NCBI GenBank assembly: GCA_016706255.1
Contig: JADJJZ010000030.1
Location: forward strand, 176,466-240,465
Source of the DNA: Bacteroidota bacterium
GTDB lineage: Bacteria > Bacteroidota > Bacteroidia > Chitinophagales > BACL12
Length of the DNA: 64,000 nt
Direction: 5' to 3'
Both the position numbers and the translations under genes were made by a program. The notes under the pieces were generated by a model. That model ran no database searches. It was not told the origin of the DNA and was given only the letters and a program-made list of their open reading frames with translations. This document shows positions 33,931 through 42,477 of the stretch, piece by piece. The first letter of the stretch is position 1. The number at the start of each line of letters is the position of its first letter.

Positions 33931-34581
33931 TTATAACCCAGCAACTACATTAATCGGCTCACCTAAATATTTAGGATGTGTTTTTAAAACATAACAATCT
34001 AAAAACGCACTTACTCTTGCGGGATATTCTCTTAATTGCGTTTTATTGGATGCGTAGGGATCTTTTGCCGCGTAACCCGTTACAGTGATATCATTTGCTT
34101 TTGCAATGTAAATAGCGCGGGCACAATGCCAATCCTGAGAAACAACAATAAAATTATTTAATCCAAAAACTTTATTAGCACGTATCATACTGTCGAATGT
34201 GCGGAAGCCGGCGTAATCTAAAACTATATCGTTTGGATTTACGCCTTTTTCTACCAGCGCATCAAACATTTCATAAGGTTCGTTGTAAGAAGTGGTACCA
34301 TTGTCGCCACTCACTAAAATTTTTTTCACTTTTTTGTTGAGATATAATTCTGCAGCGGCATTGATACGATAGGTGAAATAATTATTTTCATATCCATTTT
34401 GCAGCCATCGCGAAGTGCCTAAAACAACAGCGACATCGTTAGCGGGAATTTTATTTACATCACGAAATATTTTTCCTTCTGAAGCATTATTTACAGAGCG
34501 ATTAATTAATAAAATAATTAAACCGCCGGTTAAACAACCAACAAAACCGATGATAAATAATTTTTTGAATAGTTTTTTCAA
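33931..34581 (-). CDS. SanA/YdcF-family membrane-anchored protein
   Basis: This 216-residue protein has one N-terminal transmembrane helix (about 8-28) and a DUF218 domain facing the periplasm. Conserved segments are VAVVLGTSRWLQNG (nucleotide-like loop), YRINAAAELYLNKKVKKILVSGDNG, NEPYEMFDALVEKGV and VVSQDWHCARAIYIAKANDI. E. coli SanA is linked to envelope barrier function and vancomycin exclusion. The gene is on the same strand as asd, whose stop is 43 bases upstream of the SanA start, so they may be co-transcribed. Confidence 0.9.
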   Translation of the reverse strand: MKKLFKKLFIIGFVGCLTGGLIILLINRSVNNASEGKIFRDVNKIPANDVAVVLGTSRWLQNGYENNYFTYRINAAAELYLNKKVKKILVSGDNGTTSYNEPYEMFDALVEKGVNPNDIVLDYAGFRTFDSMIRANKVFGLNNFIVVSQDWHCARAIYIAKANDITVTGYAAKDPYASNKTQLREYPARVSAFLDCYVLKTHPKYLGEPINVVAGL

Positions 34582-34623
34582 TGTGGGAAATGTTTTATCT
34601 ATAACGTAAATCTAAAAACAAAA

Positions 34624-35625
34624 TTATACCAATTTATGAGCCACCAGATATTGTGCAATTTGAACGGCATTGGTAGCGGCGCCTTTTCGCAAGTTATCGG
34701 CTACAATCCAGCAATTGAGGGTTTTGGGCTGGGTATAATCGCGGCGAATGCGGCCAACAAACACGTCATCTTTACCTTCGGCATCCAAAGGCATTGGGTA
34801 CACAGAATTTGCCAAATCATCCTGCACAACAACACCTTCCGTTTCTGTTAAAAGTTGATTGATTGTTTCCAAATCAAATTCATTTTCAAATTCAACATTT
34901 ACACTTTCGCTATGTCCACCACTTACCGGAACACGAACGGTTGTTGCCGAAACCTGAATATGATTATCGCGCAATATTTTTTGTGTTTCAAAATGCATTT
35001 TCATTTCTTCCTTGCTAAAACCATTTTCTAAAAACACATCCACCTGAGGAATAACATTTTTATCGATTTGATGCGGATAAGCAGGATTTTCTGCAACGCG
35101 ACAATTGCTGCTGCGTTCGGTATGTAATTGCATGATCCCTTTTGCGCCACTACCCGATACCGACTGGTAAGTTGAAACAACAATACGTTTGATGGTATAT
35201 TTTTTATGTAATAAACTCAACGCCAAAACCATTTGAATGGTAGAACAATTTGGGTTGGCGATAATTTTACTATTGTAATCAGCAATTGCATCACCATTTA
35301 TTTCGGGTACAATGAGAGCACATTTTTCATTCATACGCCAGGCGCTGGAATTATCAATTACCCAACAACCGATTGCCTCAAATTTTGGTGCCCAGTCGAG
35401 GCTCGTTTGCCCGCCCGCCGAAAACAGCGCTATTTGCGGGTTTCGGGCGAGTGCCTGTTCCATGCTCACCACCTCAACATCCTCACCACGAAACTTTACC
35501 TTTTTGCCAACAGAACGTTCAGTAGCCACCGCAATAAGCTCGGTAACCGGAAAATTTCTTTCTTCTAAAACGCGACGCATCATCTGGCCAACAAGTCCCG
35601 TAGCGCCAACAACGGCAATTCTCAT
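34624..35625 (-). CDS. asd: Aspartate-semialdehyde dehydrogenase
   Basis: Asd reduces aspartyl phosphate to aspartate semialdehyde, the branch-point intermediate of lysine/diaminopimelate, threonine and methionine synthesis. The 333-residue protein has the NADP-binding VGATGLVGQMM (about 5-15) and the active-site cysteine in ANPNCSTIQM (about 127-136). It also has SVSGSGAKG, and VRVPVSGGHSESVNVEFE with the substrate-binding His. An exact TACCTTTG -7 box lies 13 bases upstream of the ATG (35639-35646, minus). Complete and typical. Confidence 0.97.
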   Translation of the reverse strand: MRIAVVGATGLVGQMMRRVLEERNFPVTELIAVATERSVGKKVKFRGEDVEVVSMEQALARNPQIALFSAGGQTSLDWAPKFEAIGCWVIDNSSAWRMNEKCALIVPEINGDAIADYNSKIIANPNCSTIQMVLALSLLHKKYTIKRIVVSTYQSVSGSGAKGIMQLHTERSSNCRVAENPAYPHQIDKNVIPQVDVFLENGFSKEEMKMHFETQKILRDNHIQVSATTVRVPVSGGHSESVNVEFENEFDLETINQLLTETEGVVVQDDLANSVYPMPLDAEGKDDVFVGRIRRDYTQPKTLNCWIVADNLRKGAATNAVQIAQYLVAHKLV

Positions 35626-35638
35626 GATTATTTTTTTG

Positions 35639-35646
35639 CAAAGGTA
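35639..35646 (-). promoter_or_regulatory. asd -7 box
   Basis: Exact TACCTTTG on the minus strand 13 bases before the asd ATG, giving a very short leader. No good -33 match. Confidence 0.45.
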
Positions 35647-35871
35647 AGGGAAAAGCAGATTGTATGAATGCGGAATTATGCGTTAAAATTTCAAAATAAA
35701 ATGCTCAAACGATACTTTTATTTTGAGGGAAATAAAAGTTAATTAACAAGGTTCTTTGTAAAAAGAAATATTTGTAGGTTATAACAGAAATTTTAAGTAA
35801 TCATAAAGATACATTTTCACTCCTTATTACGCATTTCGCCAAAAATCCGTATTTTTCAGTCCTATTTTATC

Positions 35872-38472
35872 ATGAAAAGCATATTGACAGCCGTTTTTTT
35901 ATTTGTCTGTGCATGTACGGCACAGGCACAATTTGTCGAAAATTTCGATGATGGTGATTTACTTGGATGGACAGGAACCGATACCGACTATGTTGTAAAC
36001 GCTTCAACGCAGCTACAATTAAATGGTGATTGTGACCTCGGTGGAACCGGTTACCTCACTTTTCCGGTTGCAACAATGGATTCTACTGTGTGGACTTTTT
36101 TTGTGGATCTTGATTTTGACCCCTCCAGCACGAACCATACACGCGTGTATTTACAAAGTAATACACCTGTTTTAAGTGGAGATATTTATGGCTATTTTGT
36201 GCGGATTGGGGAAGATGGTACTTCAGACAGAGTTGAACTTTGGCGTTCTAATGGAGCCAGCGCCAGTATTGTAATTGAGGGTACTTCAGATATGTCGGTT
36301 TCGCCTACAGCAGGTGTTAAAGTAGTGCGGACAAATGATGCGGAATGGCAATTGTATGTTGACCCAACCGGTGGAACAGATTATGTTTTGGAAGGCAGTG
36401 CGGTTGATGATGAATATAATGGAGGAAATTATTTTGGCATCTGGTCAAAATATACTTCAACACGTTGCGATAAATTTTATTACGACAATATTACCATCGA
36501 CCCGATTTATGTAGATAACAGCGCACCGGAAATTGTTTCATTAACTGTAATTTCTTCCACACAGTTAGAAATTGTTTTTAATGAACAGGTTGAATTAATT
36601 TCATCGGAAACAGAAACGAATTATGTAATTGACAACGGCGTGGGAAGTCCGATAGATGCAACAAGAGGTGTTACAGATTTTTCAAAAGTGCTGCTTACTT
36701 TTTTATCATCTTTTCCGGAAGGTATTAATTTAACATTAACAATTAATGAAGTTGCTGATAATGTCGGCAACGCAACAGATAATTTAACTACCAATTTTTC
36801 AGTTTACACGGCATCAGAATATGATGTATTAATTACCGAAATATTTGCAGACATAGAACCGCAAATCGGATTGCCTTTGGGCGAATATGTTGAATTATAT
36901 AATAATACAGACGTAGATATCGATTTAACCGGATTTGTGATGAAGGATGCAACAACCGAAAGTGATGCATTTCCAACATATATTTTAACAGCCGGAGCTT
37001 ATGTTGTTCTTGTAGATGCAGATGTTGCGGATTTATTTACTGCTTATCCAAATGTATTGGGAATTACTTCATTTCCTTCATTAAATAATGATGGTGATGA
37101 TTTACAATTATATAGCCCAGAAGCAATTAAAATTCATACTGCTTATTACACACTCGACTGGTACGACAGTGCTGTAAAAGAAGACGGGGGCTGGAGTTTG
37201 GAGATGATAGATACGAATAATCCTTGTCAGGAAGATGATAACTGGACCGCATCCACGAATGCTACCGGCGGAACTCCGGGTGCAGAAAATTCGGTGATAG
37301 CCGACAATCCGGACGAAACACCACCGGCTTTGCTGGAAGCTTATCCTTTAACAATTGATACGGTTATTGCAACTTTTGATGAAGCATTAATTGCAGCAGG
37401 TTTGGGAGCAGAAGATTTTGTAATTAACGGCAACGATGGCAGCGAGTATATTCCGACACAAATAATATTTGATGTTGCAAATCCATTTATTGTTGGTGTT
37501 GTTTTATCGTCGCCTTTAAATAATGGTATTGTGTATACTTTAACGGTTACTAATGCAAGCGATTGCAGTGGTAATTTAATTAATGCATTTAATACAGCTC
37601 AATTCGGATTACCTGAACCGGCATTAGCGAATGATGTTGTAATTAATGAAATTTTATTTAATCCCGTTTCTGAAAGTGTTGATTATGTTGAAATTTACAA
37701 TCGCTCCAATAAAATAATTGATTTGTCCACTCTGATTGTTGCAGAAATGGATTTATTTGATACCACTTCGGTAAATGAATATACAAATATCAGTGCAATA
37801 GGACGGTTATTATTTCCCGGTGCTTATTTATGTATTTCTTCTAATAGTGAAAATGTAGTACAACAATATTTAGCAATTGATACCGGCAATTTTATTGATG
37901 CATCGGATATGCCAAATTACAGCGATAATGAGGGTATTGTTGCGATATTGGATTTAGCGTTAAATGAAATTGACAGATTACATTTTTACGATGACTGGCA
38001 TTATGCATTATTGTCTGACCAAAATGGTGTTTCACTTGAAAGAGTAAATTACGACTACACCACGCAGGACCAAAACAACTGGCATAGTGCGGCGGCAGAT
38101 GTACATTATGGCACGCCGGGATATCAAAACTCTGTATTTGGCAATTATACCTCAGCCAGTTCCGTTGATGTGGAATACCCTGTATTTTCGCCGGATGGAG
38201 ACGGGTATCACGATTTGCTGGTAGTTACCTATAATACCGAAGAAGCGGGTTTTACCGGCAACTTTAAAATATATTCTGCTCAGGGAAAATTTGTGAAAGA
38301 ACTGGCCAATAATTTCACCTTAAGCCGCGAAGGTTTTTTAACCTGGGATGGCGTTAATGATGCAGGCGAAGAAATTGCTTCAGGTATTTATATTATTTAT
38401 GCTGAATTATTTGACCTTAATGGCAATACAAAAGCATATAAAGTGAAATGTACTTTGGTTAGGAAACAGTAA
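35872..38472 (+). CDS. Lamin-tail-domain surface protein
   Basis: This is an 866-residue secreted protein. The signal peptide is residues 1-20 (ends AQA). An N-terminal laminin-G-like jelly roll (about 20-215) is followed by SbsA-like Ig modules (APEIVSLTVISSTQLEIVFNEQVE and DETPPALLEAYPLTIDTVIATFDEAL). Two lamin-tail domains follow (about 320-430, EYVELYNNTDVDIDLTGFVM; and about 590-740, DYVEIYNRSNKIIDLSTL). The C-terminus from about 770 is a FlgD-like module (VFSPDGDGYHDLLVV...GIYIIYAELFDLNGN...KCTLVRKQ), probably the secretion/anchoring signal. It likely acts in adhesion or scaffolding on the cell surface. Confidence 0.88.
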   Translation: MKSILTAVFLFVCACTAQAQFVENFDDGDLLGWTGTDTDYVVNASTQLQLNGDCDLGGTGYLTFPVATMDSTVWTFFVDLDFDPSSTNHTRVYLQSNTPVLSGDIYGYFVRIGEDGTSDRVELWRSNGASASIVIEGTSDMSVSPTAGVKVVRTNDAEWQLYVDPTGGTDYVLEGSAVDDEYNGGNYFGIWSKYTSTRCDKFYYDNITIDPIYVDNSAPEIVSLTVISSTQLEIVFNEQVELISSETETNYVIDNGVGSPIDATRGVTDFSKVLLTFLSSFPEGINLTLTINEVADNVGNATDNLTTNFSVYTASEYDVLITEIFADIEPQIGLPLGEYVELYNNTDVDIDLTGFVMKDATTESDAFPTYILTAGAYVVLVDADVADLFTAYPNVLGITSFPSLNNDGDDLQLYSPEAIKIHTAYYTLDWYDSAVKEDGGWSLEMIDTNNPCQEDDNWTASTNATGGTPGAENSVIADNPDETPPALLEAYPLTIDTVIATFDEALIAAGLGAEDFVINGNDGSEYIPTQIIFDVANPFIVGVVLSSPLNNGIVYTLTVTNASDCSGNLINAFNTAQFGLPEPALANDVVINEILFNPVSESVDYVEIYNRSNKIIDLSTLIVAEMDLFDTTSVNEYTNISAIGRLLFPGAYLCISSNSENVVQQYLAIDTGNFIDASDMPNYSDNEGIVAILDLALNEIDRLHFYDDWHYALLSDQNGVSLERVNYDYTTQDQNNWHSAAADVHYGTPGYQNSVFGNYTSASSVDVEYPVFSPDGDGYHDLLVVTYNTEEAGFTGNFKIYSAQGKFVKELANNFTLSREGFLTWDGVNDAGEEIASGIYIIYAELFDLNGNTKAYKVKCTLVRKQ

Positions 38473-38495
38473 TTATTGTATCGTAATAAATTCTT

Positions 38496-39092
38496 TTACA
38501 GCCATTTCTTTTCGAATTTAATTCCCGTTAATTCAAACAACTGCTTTTCCATTTCTTCAATTGTAGCAACATTTTTATAAGTAAATGAATATTTTCCCAT
38601 GTCATTACCATTATAACTAAAAAATGTTTTATATTTTTTTTCGAGAAGATAAGCAATTTGCTCGAGCGACAATCGGATAATAACAACACTGTCGCCAATA
38701 ATTTGAACCATGCCGCCACCTTCAATTGGTTCGAGATAGTGATTTAACTTTTTTGTATCTGCAACTTTTAATTCATATAAATTGATTTCCTTTTTTTCTG
38801 TAGCAATAGAAAAATTGAACATCAATCCTAAATCCGATTTAATTTTTTCTGAAACCACTTTATACGTCATAGCCGGGTTTTCGCTTTTTGCCAGAAGATC
38901 GATATAAATAGTATCTAATTTTTCGACAGTATTATTAAATTGTAATGCAGGCAAATTGAGCAAGTCCTGAAGTAATTCACTAACCGTAACTGCACGATAT
39001 TCAATATTAATGGCACTATCAACACGGGGACCTTTTTGTGAAACCACAAAATAATCATCCGGATCAACACTATAACCGAGTTGATATAACAT
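38496..39092 (-). CDS. C-terminal fragment of the interrupted TlpA-like gene
   Basis: This is the part after the TGA; it could start at the ATG 39092 (MLYQLGYSVDPDDYF). Residues about 120-198 contain LEPIEGGGMVQIIGDSVVI, LEQIAYLLEKKYKTFFSYNG and a final LFELTGIKFEKKWL. This resembles the VDxTGLxGxYdf...LGLkLe ending of DUF3738/TIGR03435 proteins. Without the thioredoxin part and signal peptide it is unlikely to work alone. There is no promoter-like box before it. Confidence 0.5.
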   Translation of the reverse strand: MLYQLGYSVDPDDYFVVSQKGPRVDSAINIEYRAVTVSELLQDLLNLPALQFNNTVEKLDTIYIDLLAKSENPAMTYKVVSEKIKSDLGLMFNFSIATEKKEINLYELKVADTKKLNHYLEPIEGGGMVQIIGDSVVIIRLSLEQIAYLLEKKYKTFFSYNGNDMGKYSFTYKNVATIEEMEKQLFELTGIKFEKKWL

Positions 39093-39206
39093 TAAGTTGT
39101 TTGATTGTTGAGGCGCTTCGTTTGTTTTATAATATTTTCCTGCAAAAGCACCGGTTGCAATTTGAGGGTTAATGGAATTGTTGAGTAAATAATCATCAAT
39201 TACGGC

Positions 39207-39659
39207 TCAAGATTTTGCTATCTCCAACCCATAGATTACACCATTTGGAGCTATTAAACAGGTGAGTGGTCGTGCATCAATTTCAAATAAGGTGAAAACC
39301 GATTTATTGTTATCTATAAAATAATCAAAAGCATAATTATTGTTTTTGATAAAATTATTTACCCGCTCCGGTTTTTCATCACTCAAAACAATAACCTGAA
39401 TATTATTTACATATTTTGAGGTTATTTCATTTAAATGCGGAAATGCGGCAATACATGGTCCGCACCAGGTTGCCCAAAAATCGATTACCAAGGGTTTGCT
39501 AGATTGCAAATCACTTTTATTCAGAGCAGTGAGTTGGTAATTTTCAAGATGTAAGGTATCGCCAATTTTAATGTGGTTCGATTGGCCAACACATAAACTT
39601 GTAATAGAAAATAAAATAATCAGGAGATAGATATGTCGAAGAGTATTTATTGCAATCAT
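39207..39659 (-). CDS. N-terminal fragment: TlpA-like thioredoxin domain
   Basis: 150 residues from the chosen ATG. The signal peptide/anchor is 10-25 (ends VGQ). The thioredoxin fold has W65-C66-G67-P68-C69, the VIDFWATWCGPC strand-helix, VIVLSDEKPERVNNFI and the cis-proline region IDARPLT (P131). It ends prematurely at TGA before the last helix. The frame extends to 39704, but the 15 extra residues are polar and would bury the signal peptide; an exact TACATTTG box at 39664-39671 also sits in that extension. The family reduces or isomerises periplasmic disulfides. Confidence 0.7.
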   Translation of the reverse strand: MIAINTLRHIYLLIILFSITSLCVGQSNHIKIGDTLHLENYQLTALNKSDLQSSKPLVIDFWATWCGPCIAAFPHLNEITSKYVNNIQVIVLSDEKPERVNNFIKNNNYAFDYFIDNNKSVFTLFEIDARPLTCLIAPNGVIYGLEIAKS

Positions 39660-39663
39660 GCTG

Positions 39664-39671
39664 CAAATGTA
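39664..39671 (-). promoter_or_regulatory. -7 box upstream of the TlpA-like gene
   Basis: Exact TACATTTG on the minus strand, five bases before the ATG at 39659. This implies an almost leaderless transcript and argues against the 39704 start. Confidence 0.35.
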
Positions 39672-39903
39672 TTGTTTTGATGAAAGTTTATGGGTTTTAT
39701 ACATAAATGTTAGATTGCCGTGACAGAAGGAAGATATGGCCTAATACAGTTCCGAAAGGTTAAAAACATGGGTTGAATTACGGATTTTCGCAAATAAAGC
39801 CTATAAAACCTGAAAAAACCGGCAATTATTGCAACAAATGGGACGCAATAACCTCTCAATGGTAATTAACGATAAACCCAGTTTCTCATTTGGGATTACC
39901 CCG

Positions 39904-39935
39904 TTGTGTTCACCTCTTTGGCAGGTGCACCTTTG
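39904..39935 (+). promoter_or_regulatory. Possible promoter upstream of the gene at 39956
   Basis: TTG (39904-39906), a 21-base spacer and CACCTTTG (39928-39935), one base from TAnnTTTG. It lies 20 bases before the ATG. Weak evidence. Confidence 0.35.
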
Positions 39936-39955
39936 TAACACTAAAACAATAACAA

Positions 39956-40564
39956 ATGAAAAACTTAAAATTATTCGCAATCATCGCCCTTATTTCAGCA
40001 AACACATTTGCTCAAACACCTTCAAACGAAGTAACCCCTGCTGATCAGTACCAGCGAGCCATAACCATTCAGCCATTTTCTCCGGTTACCGGCTCACTCA
40101 AATTTAATTACAATCAGGTTTTACAAAAAAATGTTACACTCGATCTTGGGGTTGGTTTAATAGGCCCCAATGTGAGTGACGACTTTATTAATAACAAGGG
40201 TGTTTCATTAAAAGCAGGTGCGAAATTATATTTCAATCCGGATTATTATTCAGACGGATTAAAAAAATACAGTGATTTTCAGGGAGGATATTTTGAGCCT
40301 GAAGTTGCTGTTGTATATTTTATCGCTCCTTCAGAATATGAACAGGGAAAAGATGCTTATGCAGGTACTGCATTATTATTAAATGTAGGCAAACAAAAAG
40401 TTGTTGGCAAAAGAGTATTACTCGACTATTGGATTGGCGCAGGTTATGGTGTTAATATTTTTGAAGAAGGTTATAGTGGCGATTATAAACATGAATATTT
40501 ACGTTTTGACGAACTTGGAATAGCACTTACTTGTGGTTTTTCAGTAGGTATACTTACCAATTAA
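39956..40564 (+). CDS. Exported protein of unknown function, porin-like
   Basis: This 202-residue protein has a signal peptide (MKNLKLFAIIALISANTFAQ, cleavage after FAQ). The body has alternating hydrophobic/polar strands (AITIQPFSPVTGSLKFNYNQVL, NVTLDLGVGLIGPNV, GVSLKAGAKLYFNPDYY, FEPEVAVVYFI, ALLLNVGKQKVVG, LDYWIGAGYGVNIFEEGY, LGIALTCGFSVGILTN). It looks like a small outer-membrane beta-barrel of the DUF3575 type, though I cannot confirm the family. It precedes the epimerase/SDR pair by about 80 bp, with a hairpin between. Confidence 0.72.
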   Translation: MKNLKLFAIIALISANTFAQTPSNEVTPADQYQRAITIQPFSPVTGSLKFNYNQVLQKNVTLDLGVGLIGPNVSDDFINNKGVSLKAGAKLYFNPDYYSDGLKKYSDFQGGYFEPEVAVVYFIAPSEYEQGKDAYAGTALLLNVGKQKVVGKRVLLDYWIGAGYGVNIFEEGYSGDYKHEYLRFDELGIALTCGFSVGILTN

Positions 40565-40601
40565 CAATTACCCGAAAATATCCCTAATTCTTCTCACACC
40601 C

Positions 40602-40626
40602 GGAGATGAATAAATCATTCATCTCC
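40602..40626 (+). promoter_or_regulatory. Perfect hairpin before the epimerase gene
   Basis: GGAGATGAAT (40602-40611), loop AAATC and ATTCATCTCC (40617-40626) form a 10-bp stem ending 15 bases before the ATG at 40642. No T-run follows, so it is more like an operator or leader hairpin than a terminator. Confidence 0.5.
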
Positions 40627-40641
40627 ACAACACAACTACTT

Positions 40642-41595
40642 ATGAAAATTCTAATCACCGGAGCTGATGGCTTACTGGGCAGTAATTTAGTACGACTGTT
40701 AATTAGCCAGGGCCATACTATCAGAGTGTTTTTACAAACAACTTCAAAATCAAAAACACTGCAAGGTCTCGATATCGAAAAATATTATGGCGATATACTT
40801 GTTGTTGATTCTATTATGACAGCAATGCGGGGCTGCGATATTGTTATTCATGCAGCGGCTAACACTTGCGTTTGGCCGGCAAAATCAAGCTTTATTCGTA
40901 AAATAAATACCACGGGAACCGAAAATATGATAACGGTTGCAAAGGCTTGTAATATAAAACGATTCATTTATGTAGGCACAGCAAGTTCAATTAAATCGGC
41001 ATCAGCAAATAATCAGACAAAAATGTTAGATTATATTGATTCTAAAACCAGAGCACTTAATCTTGTATTACAAGCAGCCGAAACAAATGCATTAGATGCT
41101 CTAGCAATTTTACCTACTTATATGGTTGGCGCTTATGACTCATTACCATCTTCAGGAAAAATGATTTTATCGTTAATAAAAGGGCAGTTAAAATTTTGCA
41201 GCAAGGGCGGAAAAAATTTCGTGTATGTAAACGATGTAGCAAATGCAATCTCCAACGCAATTGCCATCGGCATAAAAGGCAAATATTATATCGCAGGTAA
41301 TCAGAATTTAACCTATCAGGAATTTTTACAAAAGGTTGCAGCAATTTCCGGTAAACCCGCAAACATTTCTCCGCTACCGGATTTTTTCGTGAAAACAATT
41401 GGTGCAGCTGGCAGCTTATATGGTGCAATATTTAAAAAAGCACCACTGCTGAGTTTAGAAATGGCTCAAATAGGATGTGAAAAATATTATTACAACAGCA
41501 ACGATGCGGTTAAACAATTACTGATGCCGCAAACACCTATCGATAAAGCTATTTCAGATTGCGTTCAATGGTTTAAACAGGAAGGTTATTGTTGA
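40642..41595 (+). CDS. NAD-dependent epimerase/dehydratase (extended SDR)
   Basis: This 317-residue Rossmann-fold protein acts on sugar nucleotides, steroids or related alcohols. It has GADGLLG (GxxGxxG, about 7-13), DIVIHAAANTCVW with the AAA nucleotide contact, and YIDSK (YxxxK catalytic pair, following SSIKSASANNQTKM). The start ATG 40642 gives MKILITGADG; the longer frame from 40606 would run through the hairpin. The next gene, also an SDR, starts about 14 bases after its stop, so they form an operon. The substrate cannot be told from sequence; the sterol/dihydroflavonol-like branch is the nearest pattern. Confidence 0.88.
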   Translation: MKILITGADGLLGSNLVRLLISQGHTIRVFLQTTSKSKTLQGLDIEKYYGDILVVDSIMTAMRGCDIVIHAAANTCVWPAKSSFIRKINTTGTENMITVAKACNIKRFIYVGTASSIKSASANNQTKMLDYIDSKTRALNLVLQAAETNALDALAILPTYMVGAYDSLPSSGKMILSLIKGQLKFCSKGGKNFVYVNDVANAISNAIAIGIKGKYYIAGNQNLTYQEFLQKVAAISGKPANISPLPDFFVKTIGAAGSLYGAIFKKAPLLSLEMAQIGCEKYYYNSNDAVKQLLMPQTPIDKAISDCVQWFKQEGYC

Positions 41596-41609
41596 AAAAA
41601 TTTATAACT

Positions 41610-42425
41610 ATGAATTGGGAAAAAAAAGTAGTGATTATAACCGGTTCCAGCATGGGAATTGGAAAATCGATGGCAGAACATTTATTACAAAAAGGTGCAG
41701 TCGTAATATTAAATGCCACTAACGCCGAACGCCTGGAGTCAACCCGAAACGAACTCATCAAATTTGAAAAAAATATTACATTAATTGCGGGCGATGTTGC
41801 TGATACTGATGATTGCAGAACAATAATTAATACCACCATTTGTCTGCATGGGAAAATAGATGTATTAATAAACAATGCCGGTATTTCTTCAGAAGGCTCA
41901 CTTAAAGCAACCGACCCGGCAGTTTTTAAAAGAATAGTTGAGGTAAATTTAATCGGTGCAGCAACCATCACACATTTTGCGTTGCCGCATATCATTCAAT
42001 CAAAAGGTTCAATTTTATTTATTGGAAGCGTTGCGGGATTGCACGGTATAGGTAATCACTCAGCTTATTGTTGTTCAAAAATGGCCTTATCGGCTTTAGT
42101 ACAATCGCTGCGTATAGAACTTGCTGAAACTGATGTACATGTTGCAATCGCTTATCTTGGGTTTACTGAAAACAGCAAAGAAAAAACAATTTTAAATGCT
42201 TCGGGAAATAGGATACCCCAACCGTCAAGAAAAAATATCAAGCAGATGCCCTTACCTGTTGTGTCGAATAAACTGATAAAGATGCTGGAACAAAAAAAGC
42301 AACAAATGATTTTTTCCGGATTGGGAAAATGGATGTATGTTATTAATAAAATAACACCACTGTTTCTGCACTCAATTTATATGTGGATATATACAAAGCG
42401 AGAACAAAAAGTAGAATTGCATTGA
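41610..42425 (+). CDS. Short-chain dehydrogenase/reductase (classical SDR)
   Basis: This is a 271-residue NAD(P)-dependent oxidoreductase. The N-terminus has VVIITGSSMGIGKSMAEHL (TGxxxGIG). LINNAGISSEG is the NNAG motif. The catalytic triad region has ILFIGSVAGLHG (Ser) and SAYCCSKMAL (YxxxK). The start is set at ATG 41610; a TTG at 41589 in frame would overlap the previous gene and add seven residues. The C-terminus is basic and carries a hydrophobic stretch (MYVINKITPLFLHSIYMWIYT), which suggests membrane association. It is paired with the preceding extended SDR, so the two probably act in one short lipid- or sugar-modifying pathway. Confidence 0.9.
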   Translation: MNWEKKVVIITGSSMGIGKSMAEHLLQKGAVVILNATNAERLESTRNELIKFEKNITLIAGDVADTDDCRTIINTTICLHGKIDVLINNAGISSEGSLKATDPAVFKRIVEVNLIGAATITHFALPHIIQSKGSILFIGSVAGLHGIGNHSAYCCSKMALSALVQSLRIELAETDVHVAIAYLGFTENSKEKTILNASGNRIPQPSRKNIKQMPLPVVSNKLIKMLEQKKQQMIFSGLGKWMYVINKITPLFLHSIYMWIYTKREQKVELH

Positions 42426-42435
42426 CAATAAATAA

Positions 42436-42477
42436 AAAAGCGCATTAAGATTATTACTTAATGCGCTTTTATTTTTT
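42436..42477 (+). terminator. Bidirectional terminator between SDR and A2M genes
   Basis: Perfect 14-bp stem AAAAGCGCATTAAG / CTTAATGCGCTTTT with a 7-base loop and T-runs on both sides; it separates two convergent genes. Confidence 0.88.

Larger units (their letters stand above)
38496..39659 (-). pseudogene. TlpA-like thioredoxin protein interrupted by an in-frame TGA
   Basis: A single continuous frame runs from the ATG at 39657-39659 to 38496, broken only by TGA at 39207-39209 (after GVIYGLEIAKS). Downstream of the stop it reads AVIDDYLLNNSINPQ without a frame change, where the last TlpA helix is expected. Part one has a signal peptide and the FWATWCGPC active site. Part two resembles the C-terminal DUF3738-like region that follows TlpA domains in some Bacteroidota. 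One base change (for example CGA, GGA or TGG to TGA) would restore 387 codons. It is either a recent nonsense mutation, a sequencing error or, less likely, readthrough. Confidence 0.75.

Noticed and set aside
39207..39209. Selenocysteine or programmed readthrough at the in-frame TGA
   Set aside because: The codon lies in the last helix of a thioredoxin-like domain, not at the CGPC active site, and I see no clear stem-loop after it. A nonsense change or sequence error is simpler.
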